Shown one piece after another: positions 36,083 to 44,841 of a DNA stretch of 64,000 nucleotides (position 1 is the stretch's first letter; each line of letters begins with the position of its first letter). Under the pieces are notes generated by a model. The model did not search any database. It worked only from the letters and a program-made list of their open reading frames with translations, and was not told the origin of the DNA. The translations under genes and the position numbers were made by a program. Source of the stretch: Shouchella clausii (GTDB taxonomy: Bacteria; Bacillota; Bacilli; Bacillales; Bacillaceae_D); NCBI RefSeq assembly GCF_002250115.1, contig NZ_CP019985.1:1860001-1924000 (forward strand), written 5' to 3'.

Positions 36083-36936
36083 ATACAAGTAGAAAGGTGA
36101 CGGCTGCTTTAAGCCTAATGTTACTATTAACTGCCGGGGGATGCACATCCTCCTCTTCTTCTGGTGCTGAGGACGACGAGATTCGTGTTGGAATTCGCAA
36201 CTCTGAACAGCGCACGTGGGCATATTTGCAAGAGGTAGCAGCAGAGGAAGGCATCCAACTAGAATTGGTGGAATTTAACAGCTCGGTTGATCCAAATCAA
36301 ATCTTGCTAGAAGGCGATATTGATCTAAATGCCTTTCAGCATTTGGCCTATTTAAAAACGTTTAATGAAAACCATGACGAGAGCATCGTACCAATCGGCA
36401 CGACCATTATCGCTCCGCTTGGTCTTTATTCCAATACAATTACAGAGATCAATGAACTTCCTGACAATGGGAAAATTGCCTTGCCCAATGACAGTTCAAA
36501 CTGGGGGCGTGCACTTGCTTTGTTAGAAGATGCAGGCGTCATTGAGTTAACGGATGATTTTAATGGATTAGGCGGCGAAGACAAAATAAAGAGCAACCCA
36601 AAAAAGATTGAAATTATTGCCGTTGATGCTGGTAATACTCCTCGTGCGATGGAGGACGTAGACGCTGCGATCATCAATAATGGCGTAGCGGTAGAGGCTG
36701 GATTGTCGCTAAGTGATGCGGTCATTCATGAAGACGAGACGGCTGAACCGTATATTAATGTGATTGCTACACTCGAAGACCGAAAAGACGACCCGACTTT
36801 TGCACGAATTGTTGAGTTATACCAAAGTGAGGAAACGGCTGCTTTTATCAATGAAACGTATGGGGGCAATTATTTGCCGACGTCCGTGCCATTAGAAGCA
36901 ATCGCGTTTTATCAGGAAATGAGAGAGGGGGAGTGA
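36079..36936 (+). CDS. Second NlpA/MetQ-type substrate-binding lipoprotein
   Basis: A 285-residue lipoprotein with lipobox TAGGC followed by a serine-rich linker. The NlpA blocks are present (DLNAFQHLAYLKTFN, ALPNDSSNWGRALALLEDAG, INNGVAVEAGLSL), but the sequence differs widely from the binding protein at 33589-34404. The TTG follows GGAAAGGAGG. Having two binding proteins for one MetNI core suggests a broadened ligand range, or that one serves a conjugated sulfur amino acid handled by the flanking monooxygenases. Confidence 0.85.
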   Translation: MNTSRKVTAALSLMLLLTAGGCTSSSSSGAEDDEIRVGIRNSEQRTWAYLQEVAAEEGIQLELVEFNSSVDPNQILLEGDIDLNAFQHLAYLKTFNENHDESIVPIGTTIIAPLGLYSNTITEINELPDNGKIALPNDSSNWGRALALLEDAGVIELTDDFNGLGGEDKIKSNPKKIEIIAVDAGNTPRAMEDVDAAIINNGVAVEAGLSLSDAVIHEDETAEPYINVIATLEDRKDDPTFARIVELYQSEETAAFINETYGGNYLPTSVPLEAIAFYQEMREGE

Positions 36937-36939
36937 TTG

Positions 36940-38277
36940 ATGAGCAAGCAAATGAAGCTCGCTGCTTACTTGATTGGAACAGGGATGCACGTAGCCTCAT
37001 GGCGCCATCCTGATGCAAAGCCTGGCGCCAGTATTGATGCTCGTTATTATCAAGAATTGGCGAACATCGCCGAGCAGGGAAGATTTGATATGGTTTTTTT
37101 AGCAGATAGTCTTGCCGTGAATGGGGATTCACACCCAAATATCCTTAACCGGTTTGAACCATTTATTTTGCTCGCTGCACTCGCTGAAGCGACATCATCA
37201 ATTGGACTTGGCGCCACTGCATCTACTTCTTATACAGAACCATATAATTTGGCGAGACAAGTGGCATCAATTGATATGCTCTCTGGAGGACGGGCAGGGT
37301 GGAATGTTGTAACAACGGGTGATGCGACTGGGGAAACGGGACTCAACTTTAGCCGCACCGAACATTTCTCCCATCGTGAAAGATATGAGCGAGCAGAGGA
37401 ATTTGTTGATGTCGTAAAGGGGTTATGGGATTCGTGGGAAGATGACGCATTTGTGTTTGATAAAAAAGAAGCAGTCTTTTACGATCCTGACAAACTCCAT
37501 GAACTAAACCATCAAGGCCGCCATTTTCAAGTGAAGGGCCCTTTAAATATTGCGCGATCTCGCCAAGGACAACCGGTAATAATTCAAGCTGGTTCGTCAG
37601 AGGCAGGGCAGCAACTGGCTGCGCGGACTGCAGAGGTTGTCTTTTCCCATAAAGACAATTTGAAAGCAGCAAAAATGTTCTATCGTCAGTTAAAAAGTCG
37701 ACTCGCGCAATTCGGAAGAGAACAAAATGAGCTTGTGGTTTTGCATGCAGTTGCTCCCATCATTGGTGCTACCGAAGAGGAAGCACGAAGAAAACACGCG
37801 GAACTTCAAGCGCTCGTTCCTCCAAGAGTGGGGCTCCGCTTTTTATCAGGGTATATGGGCAATGTCGATTTTTCGAAGTACTCGCTTGATACTCCGGCAA
37901 AAGAAATCGTGTTTCCTGAAGTAAACGGCATCAAAAGTCAATTTGACGAAATGAAACGAATTATTGAAGAGGAAGATTTACGTGTTGGTGATTTGTATGA
38001 GCGCTTTACGAATTCAGCTAGGGTTGATGAATTTGTTGGTACACCAACGCAGGTGGCCGACGCGTTGGAACGTTGGTTCAAAGAGGGTGCTGCTGATGGG
38101 TTTATGCTGCAAGTGCCTCTTTTACCAAGCGGACTCGAAGATTTTATTAACGAGGTTGTCCCCATTTTACAAGAACGTGGCCTCTTTCGAAAAGAGTACA
38201 CGGGTAATACGTTGCGGTCCCATCTAGGCTTAAAAAAACCGACAAATCGATTTAGCACATATCAGACACTGACTTGA
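36940..38277 (+). CDS. LLM-class flavin monooxygenase, NtaA/SnaA/DszA (YtnJ-like) type
   Basis: A 445-residue FMNH2-dependent monooxygenase of the nitrilotriacetate/dibenzothiophene-sulfone group. Typical blocks are ASWRHPDAKPGASIDARYY, GRFDMVFLADSL, LSGGRAGWNVVTT, GLWDSWEDDA and PVIIQAGSSEAGQQLAA. The ATG at 36940 follows GAGAGGGGGAG. In B. subtilis the similar YtnJ/CmoJ cleaves C-S bonds of oxidised N-acetyl-S-alkylcysteine. This gene ends the first module and is followed by a strong terminator. Confidence 0.88.
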   Translation: MSKQMKLAAYLIGTGMHVASWRHPDAKPGASIDARYYQELANIAEQGRFDMVFLADSLAVNGDSHPNILNRFEPFILLAALAEATSSIGLGATASTSYTEPYNLARQVASIDMLSGGRAGWNVVTTGDATGETGLNFSRTEHFSHRERYERAEEFVDVVKGLWDSWEDDAFVFDKKEAVFYDPDKLHELNHQGRHFQVKGPLNIARSRQGQPVIIQAGSSEAGQQLAARTAEVVFSHKDNLKAAKMFYRQLKSRLAQFGREQNELVVLHAVAPIIGATEEEARRKHAELQALVPPRVGLRFLSGYMGNVDFSKYSLDTPAKEIVFPEVNGIKSQFDEMKRIIEEEDLRVGDLYERFTNSARVDEFVGTPTQVADALERWFKEGAADGFMLQVPLLPSGLEDFINEVVPILQERGLFRKEYTGNTLRSHLGLKKPTNRFSTYQTLT

Positions 38278-38294
38278 AAGCTAGTGTGAAAGCA

Positions 38295-38330
38295 GAAAGG
38301 CAATTGCTGTTGCCTTTCTTGCTTTATTTT
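38295..38330 (+). terminator. Rho-independent terminator after the first monooxygenase operon
   Basis: GAAAGGCAA and TTGCCTTTC form a perfect 9-bp stem with a 6-base loop, followed by TTGCTTTATTTT. Confidence 0.85.
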
Positions 38331-38504
38331 AGAGAATAGGGGAACACAGTCAGTGAAAATATTGCGGCAAAGGAACGAATTCACAATCACTTATCTTTGG
38401 CTTGATTTGATCTCGTTAACAGATTGCTTACGAATTTGATAAAAAAACAATGGAACCAATAAAGAAAGTCGTGGGCTGATACGTTTTTTCTATCATTGCA
38501 GTTA

Positions 38505-38533
38505 TTGACGCGCCCTTCTTTGCAAAGTAACAT
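38505..38533 (+). promoter_or_regulatory. Candidate promoter of the second monooxygenase operon
   Basis: TTGACG, a 17-base spacer and TAACAT lie about 90 bases before the ATG at 38620. The remainder of 38331-38619 has no ORF and no obvious riboswitch fold; in particular I see no S-box or T-box pattern. Confidence 0.45.
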
Positions 38534-38619
38534 GAATAACAAGTTAATATTACAAAACACATCGTTTTAGTTGGTTTTTGGTGTTCTCATGTTTACATTA
38601 AAGATAGGAGTGCAAGCTT

Positions 38620-39957
38620 ATGAGCAAGCAGAAAAAAATGAAAATTGGAACAATGTTAAATGGATCAGGTCAAAATATATCTTCGTGGCGGCACCCACGG
38701 GCTGTAGCAGATGGGAGCATTAATATCGACCATTATCAACAACTGGCGCAAAAAGCAGAACAAGGGAAGTTGGATTTTTTATTTATCGCAGATGGACTTT
38801 ATATTACGGAACAAACAAGGCCGAATTTACTTAACCGATTTGAACCGGTCACTCTTATCACGGCACTGGCCAGAGAAACTTCACATATAGGAGTCGTGGC
38901 TACATTGTCCACCTCTTACAGCGAACCATACACTGTCGCGCGCCAGTTTGCTTCAGTTGATCATTTGAGTGGTGGCAGAGCGGGGTGGAATGTTGTGACT
39001 TCCCCGCTTGAGAAATCAGCGGCCAATTATAACAAAGGTGCACATCCAGAACATGATTTGCGTTACAAGATGGCAAAAGAATATTTGCAAGTCACGCGTG
39101 GACTTTGGGATTCCTGGGAAGAAGACTCTTTCATTCGGAATAAACAAACCGGGGAATTTTTTAATAAAGAGAAGTTACACAAATTGAACCATAAAGGTGA
39201 ATTTTATAGCGTAGAAGGTCCATTAAATATTGGACGACCGCCTCAAGGCTACCCATTGCTTTTCCAAGCCGGTTCCTCTGAAGCAGGAAGAAACTTTGCA
39301 GCAGCGGAGGCAGACGCCGTCTTTACTCGCCATTTAACTTTAAAAGAAGCTAAGCACTTTTACCAAGATGTGAAGAGACGGGCGGAAAAAGAGGGAAGAG
39401 ATCCAGACACCGTCTTGATTTTTCCGTCCATTTCGACCTTTGTGGGAGCGACGAAAGAAGAGGCTGAAGCGAAATTTAAGGAAGTCTCTGAGTTAGTAGA
39501 TGAACAAGCAGCACTTGATTATTTAGGGCGCTATTTTGACCACCATGATTTTAGCCAATATCCGCTTGACGGACCGTTCCCTGACGTAGGCGATTTAGGG
39601 CGAAATGGTTTTCAAGCGACTTCTGATCGAATTAAACAAATTGCTAAGAAAGAGCATTTAACATTGCGGGAATTGGCCTTTCGAATAACGACGCCTAAAG
39701 ATGAGAACATTTTTATCGGTACACCGGAGGAAGTTGCTGATTTAATGGAACGCTGGTTTATAGAAGGGGCAGCTGATGGGTTTGTATTAGGAAATCAAAT
39801 CCTGCCTGAGGGACTAAATGATTTCGTTGATCTTATTGTACCGGTTCTACAAGAAAGAGGCTTGTTTAAAAGAGAGTATGAAGCAATTACATTGCGTGGG
39901 CATTTTGGATTATCTAAGCCAAAAAACCAATTTGTAAATACAAAATCAAAACTTTAA
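38620..39957 (+). CDS. LLM-class flavin monooxygenase, NtaA/SnaA/DszA (YtnJ-like) type, second copy
   Basis: A 445-residue paralogue of the enzymes at 36940 and 46819. Key blocks are SSWRHPRAVADGSINIDHY, GRAGWNVVTSPLEKSAANY, GLWDSWEEDSFI and PLLFQAGSSEAGRNFAAAEA. The ATG follows ATAGGAGTG. It is the first gene of a ten-gene unit whose content closely matches the B. subtilis ytm/cmo cysteine-salvage operon (YtnJ, YtmO, amino-acid ABC importer, YtmI, YtnI, YtnL types). FMNH2 is probably supplied by the reductase at 45972. Confidence 0.88.
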   Translation: MSKQKKMKIGTMLNGSGQNISSWRHPRAVADGSINIDHYQQLAQKAEQGKLDFLFIADGLYITEQTRPNLLNRFEPVTLITALARETSHIGVVATLSTSYSEPYTVARQFASVDHLSGGRAGWNVVTSPLEKSAANYNKGAHPEHDLRYKMAKEYLQVTRGLWDSWEEDSFIRNKQTGEFFNKEKLHKLNHKGEFYSVEGPLNIGRPPQGYPLLFQAGSSEAGRNFAAAEADAVFTRHLTLKEAKHFYQDVKRRAEKEGRDPDTVLIFPSISTFVGATKEEAEAKFKEVSELVDEQAALDYLGRYFDHHDFSQYPLDGPFPDVGDLGRNGFQATSDRIKQIAKKEHLTLRELAFRITTPKDENIFIGTPEEVADLMERWFIEGAADGFVLGNQILPEGLNDFVDLIVPVLQERGLFKREYEAITLRGHFGLSKPKNQFVNTKSKL

Positions 39958-39978
39958 AAGGGAAGGAGCGTGTTAGAG

Positions 39979-40986
39979 ATGAGGCTTAGTGTTCTTGACC
40001 ACACGCCTATTAATGAGGGTGAGTCTTCACAAGCTGCGTTTCGGCGTACGATCGCACTTGCTGGAAAAGCAGAAGAATGGGGGTATCATCGATTTTGGCT
40101 ATCGGAACACCATTTTTCAAGCGAATCTGTCGGCACTGCTCCAGAAATCGTCATTGCTCATTTATTAGCGAAAACCAACTACATTCGACTTGGTTCAGGC
40201 GGAGTGATGCTTCAGCATTACAGTCCATACAAAGTAGCGGAGCAATTTCATGTGCTTGATGCGCTCGGCCCTGGTAGGGTTGATCTTGGAATTGGCAGGG
40301 CGCCTGGAGGCTTGCCATTGTCAACGTTAGCGTTGCAAGCACAACAAGATGGCACATCGGCTTCGCTAAATGAAAAGCTGCAAATCCTCCTCTACTTTCT
40401 GCAGGATAACCTACCTGAACAGCATCCGTTATATGGGTTACGGGCATTGCCAGCTCCATCTGCTCCAATTCCTGTATTTACGTTAGGAACCAGTCAAAGC
40501 AGTGCTGAACTTGCTGCTCGTTCGGGTACTGCTTATGTATTTGCGCAGTTTATTAATAGCGATGAAACGGAACTCAGCCGAGCTCTTGAATCGTATCGGA
40601 AAGAATTTGACATTGGGGCTGGACAAAGAAGCCCGTATGTAATTGCAGCCGTTTCTGTCGTTGTTGCTGATACAGATGAAGAAGCGCAAATCCTCGTCAG
40701 CAGTGATAAAAACTATCGAGTAACGCTCGAAGATGGGAAAAAAATAAATGTGGGTCATTTAGACAAAGCGAAACAATTTATTCGTGAATCAGGTCAATTG
40801 GGGACGATTGAAGTCAGTGAGAAGAAAGTTTTTGCTGGAAAGCCAGAAAACGTGCGCGATGAATTGTATGCCTTTCAAGAGGAAACGGGGATCGATGAGC
40901 TGATGATTGTCACGAAAGTAAAGGATCAGAATAAACGGATGCGCTCGTTTCAGCTTCTAGCCGAAGCCATATTAGCCAATGTTTAA
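39979..40986 (+). CDS. LLM-class flavin-dependent monooxygenase (MsnO8/YtmO-like), second copy
   Basis: A 335-residue paralogue of the enzyme at 32573. It starts RLSVLDHTPINEGESS, with YHRFWLSEHHF, NYIRLGSGGVMLQHYSPYK and GRVDLGIGRAPGGLPL. ATG 39979 is chosen because GGAAGGAG lies upstream; GTG 39970 sits on that site. Pairing of a YtmO-type with a YtnJ-type monooxygenase recurs in the first module, supporting a two-step oxidation such as sulfoxidation then C-S cleavage. The reaction is inferred. Confidence 0.85.
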   Translation: MRLSVLDHTPINEGESSQAAFRRTIALAGKAEEWGYHRFWLSEHHFSSESVGTAPEIVIAHLLAKTNYIRLGSGGVMLQHYSPYKVAEQFHVLDALGPGRVDLGIGRAPGGLPLSTLALQAQQDGTSASLNEKLQILLYFLQDNLPEQHPLYGLRALPAPSAPIPVFTLGTSQSSAELAARSGTAYVFAQFINSDETELSRALESYRKEFDIGAGQRSPYVIAAVSVVVADTDEEAQILVSSDKNYRVTLEDGKKINVGHLDKAKQFIRESGQLGTIEVSEKKVFAGKPENVRDELYAFQEETGIDELMIVTKVKDQNKRMRSFQLLAEAILANV

Positions 40987-40997
40987 GGAGAATAGCG

Positions 40998-41828
40998 ATG
41001 AAAAAACGTTTTTTAATACAAGGGGTTTTGGTCTGGCTCTACTTAATCGCTGGGTGCAGCTCGGCAGGAAGTGGGGAGGAACGTCCAGGGAACCAAGGCG
41101 TACTTGACGAAGAGAGACAAGATCATGTCATTCGGGTAGGGACGAGTGGGAAAACGATTCCTTCTACCTTCTATGATGAAAAGAATGAATTGGCTGGCTA
41201 CGATATTGACGTAATTAATGAGATTGCTGAACGAGCTGGATTTGAGGTCGAATACACTGTTGCCGATTTTAGTGGCTTATTTGGCTTGATTGAAAGTAAT
41301 CGAATTGACACGATTGCCAATCAGGCGGAGGTCACTGAAGAGCGGGAACAAAAATTTAATTTCACAGAACCATATGTGTATTCGGCTTGGCAGCTTGTTG
41401 TCCGTGAAGACGATGATTCAATTCAATCCTTAAACGACTTGGATGGGAAAATAATAGCTCAAGGTCTTGGAACGGCAAAAGAACAATACTTGGAAGAATT
41501 TCAGGCAGAGCATGGTCAAAACTTTACGCTTGAATCGTACGAAGATAGTGACGGCATTTTTTTAGATATCGTGAACGGACGCATTGATGCAAGCTTAGTC
41601 GATTATCCGAGTGGGCTTTTTAAAATTGAAAAATCGGGCTTGGACTTAAAGTACGCTGGAGAACCTTTTGCGCCAACGGTTTTTGCTTTTCCATTTAAAG
41701 AAGAGAATGATGACTTGCGTCAGCTTTTTGATGAAAAGTTGGCGGAGATGAAAGCTGACGGAACACTAAAGGAGTTGTCAGAAAAGTGGTTTGAACTTGA
41801 TATAACCGAACCGCTGGTCATCAAGTGA
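40998..41828 (+). CDS. Polar amino acid/cystine-type ABC binding lipoprotein
   Basis: A 276-residue lipoprotein (lipobox IAGC, then a Ser/Gly linker). The type-2 binding fold starts IRVGTSGKTIPSTFYDEKN, followed by ELAGYDIDVINEIAERAG, the amino-acid binding signature shared with TcyA, YtmJ/K and YxeM. The ATG follows AAGGAG. It is followed directly by its permease and ATPase. Ligand candidates are cystine or S-substituted cysteines, from operon context. Confidence 0.88.
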   Translation: MKKRFLIQGVLVWLYLIAGCSSAGSGEERPGNQGVLDEERQDHVIRVGTSGKTIPSTFYDEKNELAGYDIDVINEIAERAGFEVEYTVADFSGLFGLIESNRIDTIANQAEVTEEREQKFNFTEPYVYSAWQLVVREDDDSIQSLNDLDGKIIAQGLGTAKEQYLEEFQAEHGQNFTLESYEDSDGIFLDIVNGRIDASLVDYPSGLFKIEKSGLDLKYAGEPFAPTVFAFPFKEENDDLRQLFDEKLAEMKADGTLKELSEKWFELDITEPLVIK

Positions 41829-41852
41829 GGTGAATAGAAAGGAGCGCCGAGT

Positions 41853-42536
41853 GTGAACTTCGATTTTACGTACATGTTAGAAATGTTTCCGATCTTATTG
41901 CCATACGTGCCAATGGTGTTAGGCATGTCCGTTATTGCAACGGGTTTAGCGATTATTCTTGGATTAATTCTCGGGGTTATTACAAAAAACAGAGTTCCGA
42001 TTTTGTATCACATATCGCTTGTATTCATTTCCTATTTTCGTGGTACCCCATCGCTTGTACAAATTTTCATTTTTTATTTTGGGTTGCCTCAACTCTTCCC
42101 CCAATTGTTATTTATTAATGGCTTTACGGCTGTGATTATTGCTTTAAGTTTGCGAAATGCGGCTTATTTATCCGAAGTGTTTCGTTCAAGCCTAACGGCG
42201 GTAGAAAAAGGACAGTTAGAAGCTGCTCTATCTGTTGGCATGAGCAAAGGGCAGGCACTAAAACGAATTGTGCTTCCACAAGCCATTCGAACAGCGGTAC
42301 CACCAACTGGTAATTTTTTTATTATGATCATTAAAGAGACTTCCTTGGCTTTTACAATTGGTGTGACAGATATGTTTGCCCAGGCAAAATTATCTGCCGC
42401 GTCGAGTTACAATTTTTTTGAAAGCTATGTGGCCGTCGCCCTTATTTATTGGGCTTTAACCGCTCTTTTTTCCTTTTTGCAATCACTCTATGAGCGGAGA
42501 ATCGATAAGCCATATGAGCGGGGGGTGTCTATTTAA
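41853..42536 (+). CDS. Polar amino acid ABC permease (TcyB/YtmL/YxeN type)
   Basis: A 227-residue His/Glu/Gln-class permease with five hydrophobic segments. The N-terminal [20 protein letters not shown] and [16 protein letters not shown] blocks and the docking loop [20 protein letters not shown] are typical. The GTG at 41853 follows AAAGGAG. Its stop overlaps the ATPase ATG by one base. The B. subtilis ytm operon has two such permeases; here there is one, presumably a homodimer. Confidence 0.9.
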   Translation: MNFDFTYMLEMFPILLPYVPMVLGMSVIATGLAIILGLILGVITKNRVPILYHISLVFISYFRGTPSLVQIFIFYFGLPQLFPQLLFINGFTAVIIALSLRNAAYLSEVFRSSLTAVEKGQLEAALSVGMSKGQALKRIVLPQAIRTAVPPTGNFFIMIIKETSLAFTIGVTDMFAQAKLSAASSYNFFESYVAVALIYWALTALFSFLQSLYERRIDKPYERGVSI

Positions 42537-43321
42537 TGTTGGAAGTGGTGAACGTGAGTAAGTCTTTTCAAGGGATGGAAGTGCTTAAAAATATTGATTT
42601 TAAGGTAGAGCAAGGAGAGGTCGTAGCGATTATAGGCCCTTCAGGTGCTGGAAAATCAACATTGTTGCGTTGTCTTAATTTTCTGGAACGTCCTGACAAG
42701 GGGACGATTGAAATAGGCGGACAAAAGGTGAACGCTGAGAAACCATCTAAAAAGGATATTTTTCGTTTACGCCAACAAAGTACAATGGTTTTTCAACAAT
42801 ACCATTTATTTAAAAACAAAACCGCGCTTGAAAATGTAAGCGAGGCGTTAATTGTCACTAAGAAAATGAACAAACGAGAAGCAGAAGTGATTGGAAAAGA
42901 GCTGTTAGACGAGGTCGGTCTTTCTTCAAAATACAATCATTATCCGGTGGCATTGTCGGGAGGACAACAACAACGAGTAGGCATTGCCCGTGCTCTAGCC
43001 CTCAATCCGAGTGTGATTCTCTTTGATGAACCTACATCTTCCCTAGATCCAGAGTTAGTAGGGGAGGTTTTGCAAGTGATCCGCCAATTGGTTTTCAACA
43101 AAAATCAAACGATGCTTATTGTCACCCATGAAATGAATTTTGCTCGTGATGTCGCGGATCGGGTTATTTTTATGGCTGATGGGGTGATTGTGGAGGAAGG
43201 AACAGCCGAGGAACTATTCACAAACCCTGAACAGGACCGAACACAACGTTTTTTGCAACAGTTTACGCTCCAACAAGGGAAAAAAGGTGGGAGAGAGAAT
43301 GAGCCAGTTTCGTTTGGCTAA
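42536..43321 (+). CDS. Polar amino acid ABC ATPase (TcyC/YtmN/YxeO type)
   Basis: A 261-residue ATPase. It has Walker [11 protein letters not shown]-loop [13 protein letters not shown], signature [15 protein letters not shown], Walker [15 protein letters not shown] and switch [15 protein letters not shown]. Its 3' end overlaps the start of the acetyltransferase gene by 23 bases, a tight coupling of import to modification. Confidence 0.93.
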   Translation: MLEVVNVSKSFQGMEVLKNIDFKVEQGEVVAIIGPSGAGKSTLLRCLNFLERPDKGTIEIGGQKVNAEKPSKKDIFRLRQQSTMVFQQYHLFKNKTALENVSEALIVTKKMNKREAEVIGKELLDEVGLSSKYNHYPVALSGGQQQRVGIARALALNPSVILFDEPTSSLDPELVGEVLQVIRQLVFNKNQTMLIVTHEMNFARDVADRVIFMADGVIVEEGTAEELFTNPEQDRTQRFLQQFTLQQGKKGGRENEPVSFG

Positions 43322-43868
43322 TGAAGCAGATGCAGAGCAATTGCTTCATTTGACTCGGCGTGCTTATCAACCGATTCGAGAGTTAGGCATTCATTTTTCA
43401 ACAGCGCACGCCGACCTTGATTATGTAAAAAAGAACATCAACGAGAATTTATGCTACGTCTTTGTAGGAGGAGAAGGAGTCATTCAAGCATCAGTGTCTG
43501 TGCGCTTGCCTTGGAGCAGCAATCCCGGTCCACTTGGCCTACCCCATATTTGGTGGTTTGCAGTCGACCCGATAAACGGAAGGAACGGCATCGGTAGCTC
43601 GTTATTGTCATGGTGCGAGAGAGAAGTGGTGCATACCCAGTTAAAAAGCCCGGCGGTTTCATTGGGAACTTCAAACGCTCATCCGTGGTTAGTCGATTAT
43701 TACAAACAAAGAGGCTATCACGTGGTAGAGGGATTGCAAAATGGAAAACGTCCGGATGCTGTTTTTATGAAAAAAAAGTTTAGCTATAAGGAAGAGGCTC
43801 TAGAAATTAAAGTGAGGCGCCCTATACAAGAATGGAAAATCATTGACGGGCATTCCTTAGTGGAATGA
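43299..43868 (+). CDS. GNAT-family N-acetyltransferase (YtmI/YxeL-like by context)
   Basis: A 189-residue acetyltransferase. The acetyl-CoA region is [20 protein letters not shown] (motif A, with the R/Q-x-x-G-x-G/A type turn NGRNGIG), and [18 protein letters not shown] is motif B. ATG 43299 follows GGTGGGAGAG. In the ytm and yxe systems such enzymes N-acetylate S-alkyl or S-succinyl cysteine before oxidation. That role is inferred here; the sequence alone does not give the substrate. Confidence 0.8.
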   Translation: MSQFRLANEADAEQLLHLTRRAYQPIRELGIHFSTAHADLDYVKKNINENLCYVFVGGEGVIQASVSVRLPWSSNPGPLGLPHIWWFAVDPINGRNGIGSSLLSWCEREVVHTQLKSPAVSLGTSNAHPWLVDYYKQRGYHVVEGLQNGKRPDAVFMKKKFSYKEEALEIKVRRPIQEWKIIDGHSLVE

Positions 43869-43912
43869 TGTAGTGCATGTATAAAAAACAGTTTCTAAAG
43901 GAGGAACAAAGC

Positions 43913-44224
43913 ATGTCAAATAACGTTTCCATTATCGTGTGGTCCAAACAAGGATGCCATTATTGCCAAGAGGTAAAGGACTATTTAGAGGGGCAGCAAC
44001 TCGCTTACCAAACGATTGATGTGACAAATCAGGATGATCGAAGGGATATTTTAGAAGCAAAATATGGTATTCGCCATGTACCAGTCGTTGAGATAGGAAA
44101 AAATGAGGTTTACAAGGGCATTACGCAAATCGGGTTGTCCCACTTGGAGGAGGCACTTGCTCCTTCCTTTTTGGCGAACGAAACGGTGAAGGAGCTCGTG
44201 GGAAAGAAGATGACAAAGGAGTGA
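43913..44224 (+). CDS. Glutaredoxin-like protein (YtnI-like)
   Basis: A 103-residue thioredoxin-fold protein. The redox motif is CHYC in WSKQGCHYCQEVKDYL; the cis-proline is in HVPVVEIG. ATG 43913 follows AAAGGAGG; an in-frame ATG at 43877 lies upstream of that site. A YtnI-type glutaredoxin sits next to YtnJ in B. subtilis, so its presence supports the assignment of this operon. It may reduce a mixed disulfide or an oxidised intermediate of the pathway. Confidence 0.87.
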   Translation: MSNNVSIIVWSKQGCHYCQEVKDYLEGQQLAYQTIDVTNQDDRRDILEAKYGIRHVPVVEIGKNEVYKGITQIGLSHLEEALAPSFLANETVKELVGKKMTKE

Positions 44225-44229
44225 CGCAA

Positions 44230-44841
44230 ATGCCTCAACCAATCACCATTCGTGCATTTACAGTCGCTGATAAGGACGAAGTGCAACAGCTTTTAATCGA
44301 GAGCTACAGCCAGTATGAAGCCGTATTTAGAAGCCCGGAAGCGTGGTCAGAGTATGTCATGACAATGAGAGCATCTGTTGATAATCCAAACGTCGAGCGC
44401 ATATTGGTTGCTACAAAGGGGCCCAACATTGTCGGGACGGTGCAACTATTTGAATCAGGAGATAAAGCGTATCAACGGCCAGGACTTGTAATCAACCACC
44501 CGGTTATTCGTTTGCTTGCTGTTCACCCAAACGCAAGGGGGCAAGGTGTAGCGCAACGACTTATTAAAGAAAGTTTGAAAATCGCCACGGCAAAAGGGGC
44601 AGATTATCTTTATTTGCATTCCGGTGACATCATGAGTCAGGCAATCAAATTGTACGAGTGGCTAGGCTTTAAACGAGACGAATCGAAGGAATTTTTGAAT
44701 GGCGAGTCCCTTGTAAAGTGTTTTCGTTTTGACTTAAAGAAGGAGTGTGGACGATTTGACGAAACAGGAGCTGGAAAAACGATTAATCGAGATTCGCAGG
44801 CATTTGCACCAGCATCCAGAGCTGTCAAAAGAGGAGTTTGA
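44230..44841 (+). CDS. Second GNAT-family N-acetyltransferase
   Basis: A 203-residue acetyltransferase with the acetyl-CoA motif VIRLLAVHPNARGQGVAQRL and the C-terminal block SQAIKLYEWLGFKRD. ATG 44230 follows AAAGGAG with eight bases of spacing; GTG 44221 is less well placed. The recognisable domain ends near FRFDLKKE, but the frame continues 30 more residues and overlaps the next gene by 86 bases. The tail has no family character. Confidence 0.82.
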   Translation: MPQPITIRAFTVADKDEVQQLLIESYSQYEAVFRSPEAWSEYVMTMRASVDNPNVERILVATKGPNIVGTVQLFESGDKAYQRPGLVINHPVIRLLAVHPNARGQGVAQRLIKESLKIATAKGADYLYLHSGDIMSQAIKLYEWLGFKRDESKEFLNGESLVKCFRFDLKKECGRFDETGAGKTINRDSQAFAPASRAVKRGV

